A stretch of DNA of 64,000 bases from Sphaerisporangium krabiense (GCF_014200435.1 NZ_JACHBR010000001.1:2666001-2730000); one strand, 5' to 3'; positions 50,840-63,499 are shown, counted from the stretch's first letter. The notes: generated by a model from the sequence alone, not told the origin. Numbers and translations: made by a program.

Positions 50840-52429
50840 ATGCACCCCAGGAACCTTCTTCGGCCGGCCGTGGCCACGACGACGGCACTCTCCCTCGCCC
50901 TCGCGGCCGCCCCCGCGCGGGCGGACGCCCGGGACGGCGACCACGACCGGCGGGGCGGCCGCGACTCGGCGATCAGCCTGAGTCTCCTCGGACGGTTCGC
51001 CACCGGCGCGGTCGGCACCGGGGCTTCGGAGATCACCGCCTACGACGCCGCGACCCGGCGGGTCTTCGTGGTGAACGCCCAGGACGGCACCATCGACGTC
51101 CTCGACATCCGCGACCCGCGCGCCCCGCGCAAGGTCACCTCGCTCGCCGCCTCCGGCGCCAACAGCGTCGCGGTGCGGGACGGCCTGGTCGCCGTGGCGC
51201 GCCAGGCGGAGAGCAAGACGGCCCCGGGCACGGTCACGCTGTTCCAGGCGCGCACGGGCCAGAAGCTCAAGGACTTCACCGTCGGCGCGCTGCCCGACAT
51301 GCTGGCGTTCACCCCGGACGGCCGCCGGATCGTCGTCGCCAACGAGGGCGAGCCCGCGTCCTACTGCCAGGGCGCGGCCGACGACCCGGAGGGGTCGGTC
51401 AGCGTCATCGACCTGCGGCGGGGCGTCGTGCGCACCGCCGGCTTCGGCGCCTTCGACGGCCAGGCGGACCGGCTGCGCGCCGCGGGGGTGCGTATTTCGG
51501 GCCCGGGCGCGAGCGTGGCGCGGGACCTGGAGCCCGAGTACGTCACGATCGAGGGCGGCACCGCGTGGGTGACGCTGCAGGAGAACAACGCGGTGGCGAT
51601 CGTCGACCTCGACCGCGCGAAGGTCGAGCGCATCGTGCCGCTCGGCCTGAAGGACTGGGGCGCGGCGGGCATCGACGCCTCCGACAAGGACGGCAAGATC
51701 GACATCCGGCCCCGCCCGGGACTGAAGGGCCTGTACATGCCCGACGCGATCGCGCACTTCCGCGCGCGGGGCCGCACCTACCTGGTCACGGCCAACGAGG
51801 GCGACGGGCGCGACTGGCCCTGCCACGCGGACGAGGCCAGGGTCAAGAGCCTGACCCTGTCCGCGGCCGCGTTCCCCGACGCGGCCCGGCTCAAGAAGGA
51901 CGAGGAGCTCGGCCGTCTCAACGTGCTCACCGACTCGCCCAAGGACGCCTCCGGCGCCTACACCGAGCTGCACGCCCTGGGCGGCCGGTCGATCTCCGTG
52001 CGCTCCGAGAGCGGCGCCCTGGTGTGGGACTCGGGGGACGAGCTCGAACGCCTGATCGCCCGTGAGCTGCCCGCCGAGTTCAACGCCGACAACGAGAAGA
52101 ACGGCTCCTTCGACAGCAGGAGCGACAACAAGGGACCCGAGCCCGAGGGCGTCGCGGTCGGCGAGGTCGGCGGGCGGACCTACGCGTTCGCCGGGCTGGA
52201 GCGGGTGGGCGGCGTCGTCGCCTACGACCTGTCCGACCCGCGCCGCCCCGTCCTGGCCGGTTACCTCAACACCCGCGACTTCGCCGGCTCGGTCGAGGCC
52301 GGCACCGCGGGCGACGTCGGCCCCGAGGGCGTCCTGTTCGTCCCCGCCGCCGACAGCCCGACCCACCGTCCGCTGCTCGTCGTCGGCCACGAGGTGAGCG
52401 GCACCACCGCCGTCTACGAGATCCGCTGA
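50840..52429 (+). CDS. Secreted choice-of-anchor I family beta-propeller protein
   Basis: 529 residues from ATG 50840 (GAGG upstream). Signal peptide to about residue 26 (APARA|D). The rest is a propeller with family blocks FATGAVGTGASEITAYD, VFVVNAQDGTIDVLDI, PDMLAFTPDGRRIVVANEGEP, TWVTLQENNA-like, YLVTANEGDGRDW and EGVLFVPAADSP. Relatives often sit beside or are fused to phosphatase/nucleotidase domains; none is fused here. Function unknown, probably calcium-stabilised and extracellular. Confidence 0.85.
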   Translation: MHPRNLLRPAVATTTALSLALAAAPARADARDGDHDRRGGRDSAISLSLLGRFATGAVGTGASEITAYDAATRRVFVVNAQDGTIDVLDIRDPRAPRKVTSLAASGANSVAVRDGLVAVARQAESKTAPGTVTLFQARTGQKLKDFTVGALPDMLAFTPDGRRIVVANEGEPASYCQGAADDPEGSVSVIDLRRGVVRTAGFGAFDGQADRLRAAGVRISGPGASVARDLEPEYVTIEGGTAWVTLQENNAVAIVDLDRAKVERIVPLGLKDWGAAGIDASDKDGKIDIRPRPGLKGLYMPDAIAHFRARGRTYLVTANEGDGRDWPCHADEARVKSLTLSAAAFPDAARLKKDEELGRLNVLTDSPKDASGAYTELHALGGRSISVRSESGALVWDSGDELERLIARELPAEFNADNEKNGSFDSRSDNKGPEPEGVAVGEVGGRTYAFAGLERVGGVVAYDLSDPRRPVLAGYLNTRDFAGSVEAGTAGDVGPEGVLFVPAADSPTHRPLLVVGHEVSGTTAVYEIR

Positions 52430-52442
52430 CCGCCCGCGCCGC

Positions 52443-54917
52443 TCACGGGCCGCCGCCGTCCGCCGGAGGCGGCCCGTGACCGGCGCAGATCTTGTCGATC
52501 AGGTCACGGGCCGCGTCGGCCCGCGGATCGCCGAGCTCGTCGAAGACGGCCATCGCCTCGGACAGCACGCGGTACGCCTCCTCGGCCTGACCGGCGTGGA
52601 AGAGGCTCTCGCCGAGGTGATAGAGGGTCCGCACCTCGTCGCCCCGGCTGCCTCCTTCGTGGCTGCTGGTCAGGGCCTGGCGGTAGTAGTCGATGGCGCG
52701 GTCGTGCCGTCCGAGGCTCCGGTGGACGTCGCCGAGGCCGATCAGCGCGGCTCCGTTGCCCACCAGGTCCGGCCGGGTGTCGCGGTAGGTGGTCAGCGCC
52801 TCGTTGAGGTAGGCGATGGCTTCCTCCGTCCTGCCCGCGCTCTTGCACAGGTTCCCGAGGCTCACCAGGACGTTGCCGCGACCCCACCGCTCACCGAGCT
52901 CCTCCGCGGTGGCCAGAACCTTACGGAACAGGCGTTCCGCCTCCTCGAAGCGCTGCTGCAGCGCGTAGGTCTCCGCCAGTTTGTGCAGGGCGCTGCCCTC
53001 ACCCCAGCGGTAGCCGGTGCTCCGCCACAACCCGGCCGCCTCCTGGAAGCAGGCGACGCTCTCGTCGAACCGATGGGCCTGCCAGTGGACGAGGCCGAGG
53101 CTGAAAAGGATCACCCCTTCGGCGTTCGGCTCGCCGGCCCGCCGTACGGCGGGGAGCGCCGGCTCCAGCAGGGCCATCCAGTCGGCCACCACGTACGCGC
53201 CCAGGTAGCAGGCGAACATCAGCGTGGTGGGGATCTGCCAGGCCTCGTTCCCGCCGCTCTCGGCGGCCCGCCGGGTCGCGGCGACGAGGTTGGCGCGTTC
53301 GGCGTCGCACCACCGCAGCGCGTCGGCGTGGCCGGCGAAGCGTTCCGGACGGCACCCGGCCGGCGGCGGGGCCGGCACGGGCTGGTAGGCGGAGGGGGAG
53401 GGGGCCAGCATGCGGCTGACCGCGGCCGCGGAGTGCGCGTACCAGGCGATGAGCCTGTCCTCGGCCCGCCGGTGCTCCTCGGCCGCCTCGGCCGCGCGCT
53501 CGCGCTCCTCGGCCAGGACCTCGCGGGCGTAACAGCGCAGCAGGTCGTGGAAGCGGTACCGGCCCTTGCCGGTCTCCTCCAGCAGATGGGCCTGGGTCAG
53601 CCTGTCGAGGCGCCGCCGGGTCTGGGCCGGGCCGAGCCCGGCCAGCGCCTCGGCCGCCCGCGTGCTGATGTCGGGGCCCGGGTGGAGGGCGAGCAGCCGG
53701 AACAGATGGGCGGCCTCCTCGGGGAGGTCCTGGTAGGACAGGGCGAACGCGGTGCGCACCGACACGTCCTCGGTCTCCAGCACGCCGAGGCGTTCGTGTT
53801 CCACGCCAAGCTCGGCGGCCAGGTCGGCGAGCCCGTCGTGGGGGTGGATGGCGATGCGCTCGGCGGCGATGCGCAGCGCGAGCGGCAGGCAGGCGCACAT
53901 CCGGGTGATCTCGGCGACGGCCTCCGGCTCGGCCGCCGTCCGGTCGGCGCCCACGACCTGCCGCAGCAGCTCGTGCGCCTCGGCCGCCGGCAGCAGGTCC
54001 ACGGGAAGGGGGTGCGCGCCCTCCTGGACGATCAGCCCGGTCAGCCGGGTGCGGCTGGTGACGATCGCCATGGACCCGGGGGACGCCGGGAGCAGCGGCC
54101 GCACCTGCTGGACGGAGGCCGCGTTGTCCAGCACGACGAGGGTGCGGCGTTTGTCCAGGACCGAGCGGTACAGGCGCGCCCGGTCGTCCAGCAGGGGCGG
54201 GATGCCGTCCTTGGCCACGTTCAGCGCGCGGAGGAACCCTTCGAGGACGTCCTCGGGCGCGAGCGCGTCCCGGTCGCCGCCGCGCAGGTTGACGTACAGG
54301 CTGCCGTCGGGGAACGCGTCGCGGACCAGGTGCGCCCAGTGCAGCGCGAGCGCGGTCTTGCCGACGCCCGGGCTGCCGGAGACCGCGGCGATCACCACCG
54401 ACGGCGGGCGGGCGTCCTCGGCGCTCAGCAGGGCCGTGAGCTCGGCCATCTCGCGGCTCCTGCCGACGAACCCGCCGATGGCCGGGGGGAGCTGGCGGGG
54501 CACGGGAGCGGGGGACGCGGCGGCGGGCGGGCGTCCGGCCTGGCGGGCCCGCCGCGTGCTCAGCTCGGCGTAGCGCCGGCCGAGCCCCTTCTCGTCGCCC
54601 AGGTGCGTGGGCAGGTTCCGGCCGTGCGCCCGCGCGTGGGTGAGGCAGGTGTCCACGAAGGCGTCGAACTGCTCGCGGGTGGGCCAGGTGGGCTTCTCCT
54701 GGTGGATCAGCGCGCTGACCGTGGTCTTGGACAGGCCGGGGACCACGCGGCCGTTCCCGCCGCGGCGGTCGCGGCTGCGCCGTTCCATCTCGCGGACGCT
54801 GATGCCGGCCTGGTCGCGCAGCGCGCGGAGCAACCGCGCCATTTCAATACCGGGATCGGTTCTGCTGCCCCTGACCATCGCGATCTCCAGGTCTCGGTAC
54901 GTGCCGCGTCCGGACAT
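52443..54917 (-). CDS. STAND regulator: HTH, NB-ARC ATPase and TPR repeats
   Basis: 824 residues. The N-terminus is XRE-like (~25-100: GISVREMERRSRD, KTTVSALIHQ). NB-ARC has Walker A SGSPGVGKTALA (K187) and VVLDNAAS. A winged-helix segment precedes at least five C-terminal TPRs (~600-800: FEEAERLFRKVLA, TEEAIAYLNEALT, HDRAIDYYRQALT). Typical actinomycete signal-transducing ATPase; target unknown. It is convergent with the choice-of-anchor protein (13-bp gap). Confidence 0.9.
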   Translation of the reverse strand: MSGRGTYRDLEIAMVRGSRTDPGIEMARLLRALRDQAGISVREMERRSRDRRGGNGRVVPGLSKTTVSALIHQEKPTWPTREQFDAFVDTCLTHARAHGRNLPTHLGDEKGLGRRYAELSTRRARQAGRPPAAASPAPVPRQLPPAIGGFVGRSREMAELTALLSAEDARPPSVVIAAVSGSPGVGKTALALHWAHLVRDAFPDGSLYVNLRGGDRDALAPEDVLEGFLRALNVAKDGIPPLLDDRARLYRSVLDKRRTLVVLDNAASVQQVRPLLPASPGSMAIVTSRTRLTGLIVQEGAHPLPVDLLPAAEAHELLRQVVGADRTAAEPEAVAEITRMCACLPLALRIAAERIAIHPHDGLADLAAELGVEHERLGVLETEDVSVRTAFALSYQDLPEEAAHLFRLLALHPGPDISTRAAEALAGLGPAQTRRRLDRLTQAHLLEETGKGRYRFHDLLRCYAREVLAEERERAAEAAEEHRRAEDRLIAWYAHSAAAVSRMLAPSPSAYQPVPAPPPAGCRPERFAGHADALRWCDAERANLVAATRRAAESGGNEAWQIPTTLMFACYLGAYVVADWMALLEPALPAVRRAGEPNAEGVILFSLGLVHWQAHRFDESVACFQEAAGLWRSTGYRWGEGSALHKLAETYALQQRFEEAERLFRKVLATAEELGERWGRGNVLVSLGNLCKSAGRTEEAIAYLNEALTTYRDTRPDLVGNGAALIGLGDVHRSLGRHDRAIDYYRQALTSSHEGGSRGDEVRTLYHLGESLFHAGQAEEAYRVLSEAMAVFDELGDPRADAARDLIDKICAGHGPPPADGGGP

Positions 54918-55170
54918 TCCCCCTTTTCTCAGCGTAGATGAGATTTAAATTCTCGCGAGTCCTATCGGAAATATGGCAGGCGCTGGAAAAGATCGATATT
55001 TCGCCGGTCGTTCGCCCCGGTGTCCCGGCGAAGTGGCGGCGGGACGCGCGTCCGGGGCCTTTCACCTGCGCGTGCGCGAAAAGTGTCCGGAAGTGTCCGT
55101 GAACGTATCCGGACGCGGGTGCGCTGGGGCTCCCTTGTAGTCCCGGACCTCCAGGAAAGGACGCGAGCCC
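54918..55170. promoter_or_regulatory. AT-richer divergent region between STAND regulator and small secreted protein
   Basis: Contains GAGA-TTTAAAT-TCTC at 54940-54954 (outer arms perfect), a candidate operator just upstream of the STAND gene. Several AT-rich patches extend to 55005. No gene seen. Confidence 0.4.
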
Positions 55171-55575
55171 GTGAACCTCCCCGCGAAGACGTTCGCCGCC
55201 GTGATCATGAGCGCGGCACTGCTCGGCACCGCCACCCCGCCCGCCCACGCCGCCGTCCCATCGGTACGCCATGTGTGCGCGAGCCTGTCCTGCGCCTTCT
55301 ACTTCAACCAGAAGATCACCCGGTCGATGGACGCCAAGCTCGACCGGCTCGGGTGGGTCGCCGACACGGCCGCGGGGCTCATCTGCGCGCCGCTGCGCAG
55401 CCGCCTGCTGGGAGCCGCCTGCTCCGCCGCGGTCGCCTACAAGTTCGACAGCGCCAGGCGGAACCTCGACGCGGCGGCCGGGAGCGGCGGATGCTTCGTC
55501 GTCACGGCCAAGGTGGGGCTGCGCAAGGTGATCACCTTCGGCAGCGTCTCGTCCGGCCACCCGAGCTGCGGCTGA
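55171..55575 (+). CDS. Small secreted cysteine-rich protein
   Basis: 134 residues from GTG 55171 (AGGAAAGGA upstream). Signal peptide to about residue 28 (PPAHA|A). The mature protein of about 106 residues has six Cys (VCASLSC, LICAPL, GAACSA, GGCFV, PSCG), enough for three disulfides. It includes a hydrophobic Ala-rich helix (RLLGAACSAAVAY). No family recognised. A secreted effector, bacteriocin-like protein or structural wall protein are all possible. Confidence 0.65.
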   Translation: MNLPAKTFAAVIMSAALLGTATPPAHAAVPSVRHVCASLSCAFYFNQKITRSMDAKLDRLGWVADTAAGLICAPLRSRLLGAACSAAVAYKFDSARRNLDAAAGSGGCFVVTAKVGLRKVITFGSVSSGHPSCG

Positions 55576-55745
55576 GCGCGTGAGCCCGGTTCCGGACGAT
55601 CTGGGCTCACGACCGGCCCGTGCGGCGTACGTTTCGGCGGCGGTCGAAACGAGCCGGGCCTAGCCTGGCCCCGTACCACCGGTGACGCGCCCGTCCGTGC
55701 AGGGGCCGGCCGGGCGACGTGATCACACAGGGGGACGACGGGCGC

Positions 55746-56519
55746 ATGACCTTCCATGAACTCCACCACGGCGACCGGCCGCTGATCCTGCCCAACGCCT
55801 GGGACGTGCCGTCCGCGCTCGCCTTCCTGGACGCCGGCTTCCCGGCCGTCGGCACGACCAGCTTCGGCGTCGCCGCCGGTCTCGGCCGCCCGGACGGCGA
55901 GCGGGCGACCGCGGGGGCCAACCTCGCGCTCGCCCGCGCCCTCGGCCGCCTGCCCTGCCCCGTCAGCGTGGACATCGAGGACGGCTACGCCGACGACCCC
56001 GGCCAGGTCGCCGCGTACGCCGCCGAGGTGGCGCGGGCCGGCGCGGCGGGCGTCAACATCGAGGACGGCGGCACGACAGGGCTGGTCGCGCCGGCGGCGC
56101 ACGCCGCGAAGGTGGCCGCGATCAAACAGGAGTGCCCGAACCTGTTCGTGAACGCCCGCGTCGACACGTACTGGCTCGGCGAGGACGCCACGGTCGCCGC
56201 CACGCTCGACCGCGCGGCGGCCTACGTCGCGGCCGGCGCGGACGGGATCTTCGTCCCCGGCGCGGTGGAGCCGTCCGTCATCGCGTCGTTGGCGGCGGGG
56301 ATCCCCGTGCCGCTCAACGTGCTGGTGGTTCCCGGGCTCTCGGCCGACGAGACGGCCCGGCTCGGCGTCCGCCGCGTGAGCACGGGCTCGCTGCCCTACC
56401 GCGCCGCCCTGGACGCGGCCGTCGGCGTGGCCACCGCCGTCAGGGACGGCCGGCCCGTGCCCGCCGCGACCCCGTACGCCGACGCGCAGGCCCGTCTCGT
56501 CCGCTACGCCCGCACGTAG
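55746..56519 (+). CDS. Isocitrate lyase/PEP mutase-family protein
   Basis: 257 residues from ATG 55746; GTG 55719 is an alternative. Barrel landmarks: ILPNAWDVPSALAFLDAGF, VGTTSFGVAAGLG, VSVDIEDGYADD (metal-binding Asp/Glu), GVNIEDGG, FVNARVDTYW and GADGIFVPG. Family members catalyse C-C or C-P bond cleavage or rearrangement (2-methylisocitrate lyase, PEP mutase, oxaloacetate hydrolase). The isocitrate-lyase KKCGH motif is absent, so a PEP-mutase-like subgroup is more likely. Confidence 0.88.
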   Translation: MTFHELHHGDRPLILPNAWDVPSALAFLDAGFPAVGTTSFGVAAGLGRPDGERATAGANLALARALGRLPCPVSVDIEDGYADDPGQVAAYAAEVARAGAAGVNIEDGGTTGLVAPAAHAAKVAAIKQECPNLFVNARVDTYWLGEDATVAATLDRAAAYVAAGADGIFVPGAVEPSVIASLAAGIPVPLNVLVVPGLSADETARLGVRRVSTGSLPYRAALDAAVGVATAVRDGRPVPAATPYADAQARLVRYART

Positions 56520-56542
56520 CGGCGCGGCTCAGTAGGCGCGGC

Positions 56543-59177
<2,635 letters not shown>

Positions 59178-59211
59178 CCGCGCCCCTCGGCCACCGCCCG
59201 GCACGGGAAGC

Positions 59212-59250
59212 CAGGCCGGCTCGCGCGAAGACGTCGCGCGAGCCGGCCTG
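59212..59250. terminator. Bidirectional intrinsic terminator, perfect 17-bp stem
   Basis: 59212-59228 and 59234-59250 are exact complements with a 5-base loop. Located between the convergent methyltransferase (ends 59177) and exporter permease (ends 59320). Confidence 0.85.
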
Positions 59251-59319
59251 CGGTCTGCCGGCGCCCGTCGCCGAAGCGCACTCTACGAGGGGCCACCGAC
59301 GGTTTCGCGAGGTGAGGGT

Positions 59320-60927
59320 TCAGCCGACGGGGACGTCCCTGCGGCGGAAGGCGGTGAGGCCCGCCGCCGTCAGGAGCGCGGCGATGGCCGTCAGCCACAC
59401 CAGCGGCGCCGCGCTGACCTCGCCGCCGGGCAGCTTGGGCAGGTGCGTGAACGGGGAGATCTCCAGGACGCGCTCGTCGAGGCCGAGCGCGCTGCCGACC
59501 AGCCCGGCCAGCAGGCAGATCACCAGCCCGCCCCAGCTCGCGGCCGAGAAGCGGGGGAGCAGGCCGAACAGCAGGACCGCGATCGCGGCCAGGATCCACA
59601 CCGCGGGGAGCTGGACGAGGGTCCCCGCCAGTGCCCGGGGCACCTCGCGGCCGACCGCGCCGGTGTTCAGGCCGTGGGTCAGGCCGACGGCGAGGCCGGC
59701 GACGGCCAGCAGGGCGGCGGGGCCGAGCAGCGAGAACACCAGGTGGCCGCCCATCCAGCGGACCCTGCCCACGGCGGTGCCGAGCACCGGCTCGGCGCGG
59801 CCCCCGGACTCCTCGGCGCGGGCGCGCAGCGTGGCCTGGATGGCGTATCCGGCCGCGACCAGCCCGAAGAGCTGCGTCATCGCGGCGAGATAGCTGTCGA
59901 TGAGGCCGGACGCGCCGCCGAGCTTGGCGAAGATCTCGGTCATCTGCGCGTTGTCGCGCACCAGGTCGCCGACGCTCCCGGCCAGGTAGCCGAGCACCAC
60001 GCCGAGCACGGCGAACCCGGCGGCCCATCCGGACAGCAGGCCCCGGTGCAGCCGCCAGGCCAGGGCCAGCGGCGAGGCCAGGCCCGGCGCCGCGGAGGCG
60101 GGGCCGAGCCGGGGCGGCAGGAGACCCGCGCCGACGTCGCGGCGCGCCGAGAGCGCGACGGCCGCCGCCGCGAGCAGCCCGGTGAAGGCGACCGCCGGCA
60201 GGGCGGACCACCACTGCTCGCCGCCGTAGGGGCGCAGGTGCTCGGCCCAGCCGAACGGCGACAGCCAGGCCACCCACGACAGGGCGCCGTCGCCGATGCC
60301 GCTCATGTCGCCGACCACCCGCAGTACGTACGCGACGCCGAGGACGATGATCGCGGCGCCGCGCGCGCCGCCCGCGCCGCTGGTGAGCTGCGCGGCCACG
60401 CCGCCGACCGCGGCGAACACCCACCCGGTCAGGGTGAGCTGCAGTCCGAAGGCCCACGAGCCCGAGGCGGGCATGTCCTGGCCCAGCATGCCCACCGCCA
60501 GCAGCAGGCCCATGACCAGCGACGCGACGAGCGTGGTGAGCAGCGCCGCGGCCAGGCCCGCGTGCCGTCCCGCCACGGTCGAGGCGAGCAGCTCGCGCCG
60601 GCCGCTCTCCTCCTCGGTGCGGGTGTGGCGGATGACGGTGAGGATCGCGAACAGGCCGACCACGATCGGGAGGAACCCGGCGCGCCAGGCGACGAGCTGG
60701 CCGAGGTCGTCGCCGAACAGGCGGCCGTAGAGCGCGACGAAGGCGGCGTTGTGGGCGCTGGCGGTGAAGTACTGGTGCCGCCCGGCGGCCGTGGGGAACA
60801 GCTCGTTGATCGAGGCGACGTAGGAGAGGGGGACGAGGCCGAGTAACAGCACCCACAGCGGCATCAGCACGCGGTCGCGCCGGAGGATCAGCCGGGCGAG
60901 CCCGCCCGTGCCCGTCAGGGTGTTCAT
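59320..60927 (-). CDS. ABC exporter permease of the TetB/polyketide-antibiotic type
   Basis: 535 residues with about 12 membrane segments: a double-length ABC-2 permease like TetB of the tetronasin exporter. It starts [19 protein letters not shown] and ends [12 protein letters not shown] 60927 overlaps the ATPase stop as ATGA. It exports a hydrophobic compound with the ATPase upstream and is regulated by the TetR gene of the same operon. Confidence 0.9.
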   Translation of the reverse strand: MNTLTGTGGLARLILRRDRVLMPLWVLLLGLVPLSYVASINELFPTAAGRHQYFTASAHNAAFVALYGRLFGDDLGQLVAWRAGFLPIVVGLFAILTVIRHTRTEEESGRRELLASTVAGRHAGLAAALLTTLVASLVMGLLLAVGMLGQDMPASGSWAFGLQLTLTGWVFAAVGGVAAQLTSGAGGARGAAIIVLGVAYVLRVVGDMSGIGDGALSWVAWLSPFGWAEHLRPYGGEQWWSALPAVAFTGLLAAAAVALSARRDVGAGLLPPRLGPASAAPGLASPLALAWRLHRGLLSGWAAGFAVLGVVLGYLAGSVGDLVRDNAQMTEIFAKLGGASGLIDSYLAAMTQLFGLVAAGYAIQATLRARAEESGGRAEPVLGTAVGRVRWMGGHLVFSLLGPAALLAVAGLAVGLTHGLNTGAVGREVPRALAGTLVQLPAVWILAAIAVLLFGLLPRFSAASWGGLVICLLAGLVGSALGLDERVLEISPFTHLPKLPGGEVSAAPLVWLTAIAALLTAAGLTAFRRRDVPVG

Positions 60928-61832
60928 CGCGACACCTCGGCGGCCTGGCCGCGGTCGTAGTGGCGGAGGAACAGCTCCTCCAGCGTGGGCGGCCTGCTGA
61001 CGAGGCTGCGCACGCCCACGGCGGTGAGGTGGCGCAGCGCGGGGTCGAGGGCCTCGGTGTCGACGTCGAAGCGCACCCGGCCGTTCTCTGCGCGCAGGTC
61101 GTGGACGCCGGGCAGGCTCGCCAGCCCGTCCACGGGCCCGGCCAGCTCGGCCTGGATCGTGGTGCGGCTCAGGTGACGTAGGTCGTCCAGGGTGCCGGTC
61201 TCGACGGCGCGGCCGTCCCTGATGATGGTGAGCCGGTCGCACAGCGCCTCGACCTCGGAGAGGATGTGGCTGGACAGCAGCACGGTGCGGTCACCGCGCC
61301 GCTGCTCCTCGCGGACCGCGTCCCGGAACACCTCCTCCATGAGGGGGTCCAGGCCGGAGGTCGGCTCGTCCAGGAGCAGCAGTTCCACGTCGGACGCCAG
61401 GGCCGCGATCAGGGCCACCTTCTGCCGGTTGCCCTTGCTGTAGGCGCGGCCCTTCTTGCGGGGGTCGAGGTCGAAGCGCTCGAGAAGATCGGCCTTGCGC
61501 CGCTTGTCGAGCCCGCCGCGCATCCGGCCGAGCAGGTCGATCACCTCGCCGCCCGACAGGCCCGGCCACAGCGTGACGTCGCCGGGCACGTAGGCCAGCC
61601 GGCGGTGCAGCGCGGTCGCGTCGGCCCAGGGGTCGCCGCCGAGCAGCCGGGCCGTGCCGGCGTCCGCGCGCATCATGCCGAGGAGGATCCTGATGGTCGT
61701 GCTCTTTCCCGCGCCGTTCGGGCCCAGGAAGCCGTGCACCTCGCCGGTGCGTACGGCGAGGTCGAGGCCGTCCAGCGCCCGTGTGGGGCCGAACGTCTTG
61801 ACCAGCCCTGCCACCGCGATGGCGTCAGTCAT
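60924..61832 (-). CDS. ABC exporter ATP-binding protein (TetA/DrrA-like)
   Basis: 302 residues. Walker A is GPNGAGKS, the signature region [13 protein letters not shown], Walker [13 protein letters not shown] and the H-loop [11 protein letters not shown]. The C-terminal regulatory part ends [16 protein letters not shown]. Coupled to TetR upstream and to the permease downstream. Confidence 0.93.
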   Translation of the reverse strand: MTDAIAVAGLVKTFGPTRALDGLDLAVRTGEVHGFLGPNGAGKSTTIRILLGMMRADAGTARLLGGDPWADATALHRRLAYVPGDVTLWPGLSGGEVIDLLGRMRGGLDKRRKADLLERFDLDPRKKGRAYSKGNRQKVALIAALASDVELLLLDEPTSGLDPLMEEVFRDAVREEQRRGDRTVLLSSHILSEVEALCDRLTIIRDGRAVETGTLDDLRHLSRTTIQAELAGPVDGLASLPGVHDLRAENGRVRFDVDTEALDPALRHLTAVGVRSLVSRPPTLEELFLRHYDRGQAAEVSR

Positions 61833-62527
61833 GGTTGTCGCTCCTTGAACGCGCGGAGCGTGGCGTCGCGCTCCGCTGGGGTTTGGTCCCGGACCTTGTC
61901 CAGAGCGACGCGCGCCGCGGCGGCGTCCTCCGGGCTCATGAGAGGGTGCGAATAGATGTCGAGCAGCGCCATGGCGAGGCGGTGGTCTCCCTCCGGCGTC
62001 AGCGTGTCGACGCCGAGCCCCCGCGAGACGTGCTCGTGCAGCACCGGGACGGCCAGCGCCATCGCGGTGAGCACGGTCGCGCGGGAACGGCGGTCCGCCG
62101 TGAAGGTGACGTCACCGGTCTCCTCGAAGGTGGCGAGCCACCCTTCGGTCATCTCGACCATCTGGTCGAACAGCGCCGCGGCGGATCCGTCGGCCAGCTC
62201 TCGCGCCAGGTACCGCTGGTAGGGGATCAGGGCGGCGCGCGCGGCGGCGATGTGGTCGATGTCGCCGAACGTGCCGTTCCTGAGCCCTTCGCGGGCCTGG
62301 TCGTTCAGTTGCCGGACCGTCTGGGCCATGTAGTCGTCGCACGCCTCGCGCAGCGCCTGTTTGGAGCCGAAATGGTGGCGTACCAGACCTGAGGAGACTC
62401 CTGCGGTCTTGGCGATCCCGCGGATGGTCGCCCTCTCGAATCCGTGCTCTCCGAAGTGCAGCAGCGCCGCGTCTCGGATGCGGGCACGGGCGGTGAGGTC
62501 CTCGGGGTTCGGCTGGGTCGTCGCCAC
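61829..62527 (-). CDS. TetR-family transcriptional regulator
   Basis: 232 residues. N-terminal HTH (~14-60): [34 protein letters not shown]. The C-terminal ligand domain is helical. First gene of a three-gene operon linked by ATGA overlaps. Two palindromic operator candidates lie 22-66 bp upstream. Confidence 0.93.
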   Translation of the reverse strand: MATTQPNPEDLTARARIRDAALLHFGEHGFERATIRGIAKTAGVSSGLVRHHFGSKQALREACDDYMAQTVRQLNDQAREGLRNGTFGDIDHIAAARAALIPYQRYLARELADGSAAALFDQMVEMTEGWLATFEETGDVTFTADRRSRATVLTAMALAVPVLHEHVSRGLGVDTLTPEGDHRLAMALLDIYSHPLMSPEDAAAARVALDKVRDQTPAERDATLRAFKERQP

Positions 62528-62548
62528 GATCTCTCTTCCTGTCCAGGC

Positions 62549-62564
62549 GTGTAGCCGACTACAC
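62549..62564. promoter_or_regulatory. TetR operator candidate 1, perfect palindrome
   Basis: GTGTAG and CTACAC around a 4-base centre, 22 bp upstream of the TetR start. Confidence 0.7.
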
Positions 62565-62579
62565 CTGCGTGCAGCAAGC

Positions 62580-62593
62580 TATACGCGCGTGTA
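62580..62593. promoter_or_regulatory. TetR operator candidate 2
   Basis: TATACGCGCGTGTA, palindromic at 12 of 14 positions, 15 bp beyond site 1. It shares GTGTA with site 1, and the GTGTAGTCGG that continues from it is an echo of site 1. Confidence 0.55.
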
Positions 62594-62744
62594 GTCGGTG
62601 TCCAGGTTTCCCTACGCGTTCTTGACGCCAAGGCTCTCACCTCGGCGCGGAGCGTCCCGATGGCCGCGGGGAAAGCTGACGGATCCTGACGGGTACGGGC
62701 GGTAGCGTCGCCGTGCACTCTCGAACGGGAAGCAGGTGAGATCG

Positions 62745-63275
62745 ATGCGCTACGTGGCGCTGCTGCGCGGCATCAACGTCAGCCCCCGCACCCAGATCGC
62801 CATGGCGGATCTCCGGGCGCTGCTGGAGGGCCTCGGGTACGGCGATGTCCGCACGCACCTGCGGAGCGGGAACGCCCTGTTCACGGCCGGCGCGGACGAT
62901 CCCGCCGGCATCGCCGGCCGTATCCGGCGCCGATGCGCCGAGAAACTGGGCGTCGGGCCCGCGGTCATCCTGCGGACGGTGCCGGAGCTGCGCGCCGTCG
63001 TCGAGGAGAATCCCCTGGAGATCCGGGACCCGGCGAGGTTCATGGTGGCGTTCCAGGCCGAGGTCCCCGATCGGGGCGTCGTGGACGGCATCGACCCGGC
63101 GCTCTACGCGCCGGAGGAGGTCGCGATCGGCAGGCGGGAGCTGTACATGTACTTCCCCGACGGCCTCAGGCGGACCAAGCTGCCGGCCCTGCTGGAGGAG
63201 CGGTCCGGCGTCCTCGCCACCATGCGCAACTGGAACACGGTCACGCGGCTGCTCGAACTCGGCGAAGGCCCATGA
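62745..63275 (+). CDS. DUF1697 family protein
   Basis: 176 residues from ATG 62745 (AGGTGA upstream; GTG 62736 is an alternative). Family start MRYVALLRGINVSPRTQIAM, then HLRSGNALF, and a C-terminus with TMRNWNTVTRLLELG. Cytosolic, function unknown. The stop overlaps the start of a truncated gene as ATGA. Confidence 0.93.
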   Translation: MRYVALLRGINVSPRTQIAMADLRALLEGLGYGDVRTHLRSGNALFTAGADDPAGIAGRIRRRCAEKLGVGPAVILRTVPELRAVVEENPLEIRDPARFMVAFQAEVPDRGVVDGIDPALYAPEEVAIGRRELYMYFPDGLRRTKLPALLEERSGVLATMRNWNTVTRLLELGEGP

Positions 63276-63451
63276 CCGTTCTTGTGAGCGGGGCGACGGC
63301 CACCGTCGGACGCCATGTGGCGGACGAGCTGATCAGAGCCGGACGACAGGTGCGCGTCCGAGCACGCCGATCGCTTCCGGGCCGACCGGGCGGTGACAGG
63401 TCGCGGGTGAGGGCGGCTTTTGTGCGGGGGCATTTCGGTGACCCGGCCTGA
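63272..63451 (+). pseudogene. Truncated NmrA/SDR-like NAD(P)-binding protein
   Basis: 59 residues: TVLVSGATATVGRHVADELI is the Rossmann GxxGxxG start of an NmrA/atypical SDR. The product ends after VRGHFGDPA, where full-length relatives continue for about 200 residues. The segment between the Rossmann start and this VRGDxxDPA-like motif also looks degraded (Arg-rich). The stop codon lies inside a terminator stem, so the rest of the gene appears to be deleted. Confidence 0.65.
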
Positions 63452-63485
63452 TCCGGCCTTTTCTGTGAAGAAGGGCCGGATCAGG
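63447..63485 (+). terminator. Intrinsic terminator, perfect 12-bp stem
   Basis: 63447-63458 pairs exactly with 63474-63485 around a 15-base loop that itself has TTTTCT/AGAA pairing potential. It overlaps the stop of the truncated gene and separates it from the convergent secreted protein. Confidence 0.75.
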
Positions 63486-63499
63486 GGAACGCGGGATGT

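Noticed and set aside
50792-52390. Long minus-strand open frame opposite the choice-of-anchor protein
   Set aside because: Composition of a GC-skew shadow; the plus-strand protein has a signal peptide and family motifs.
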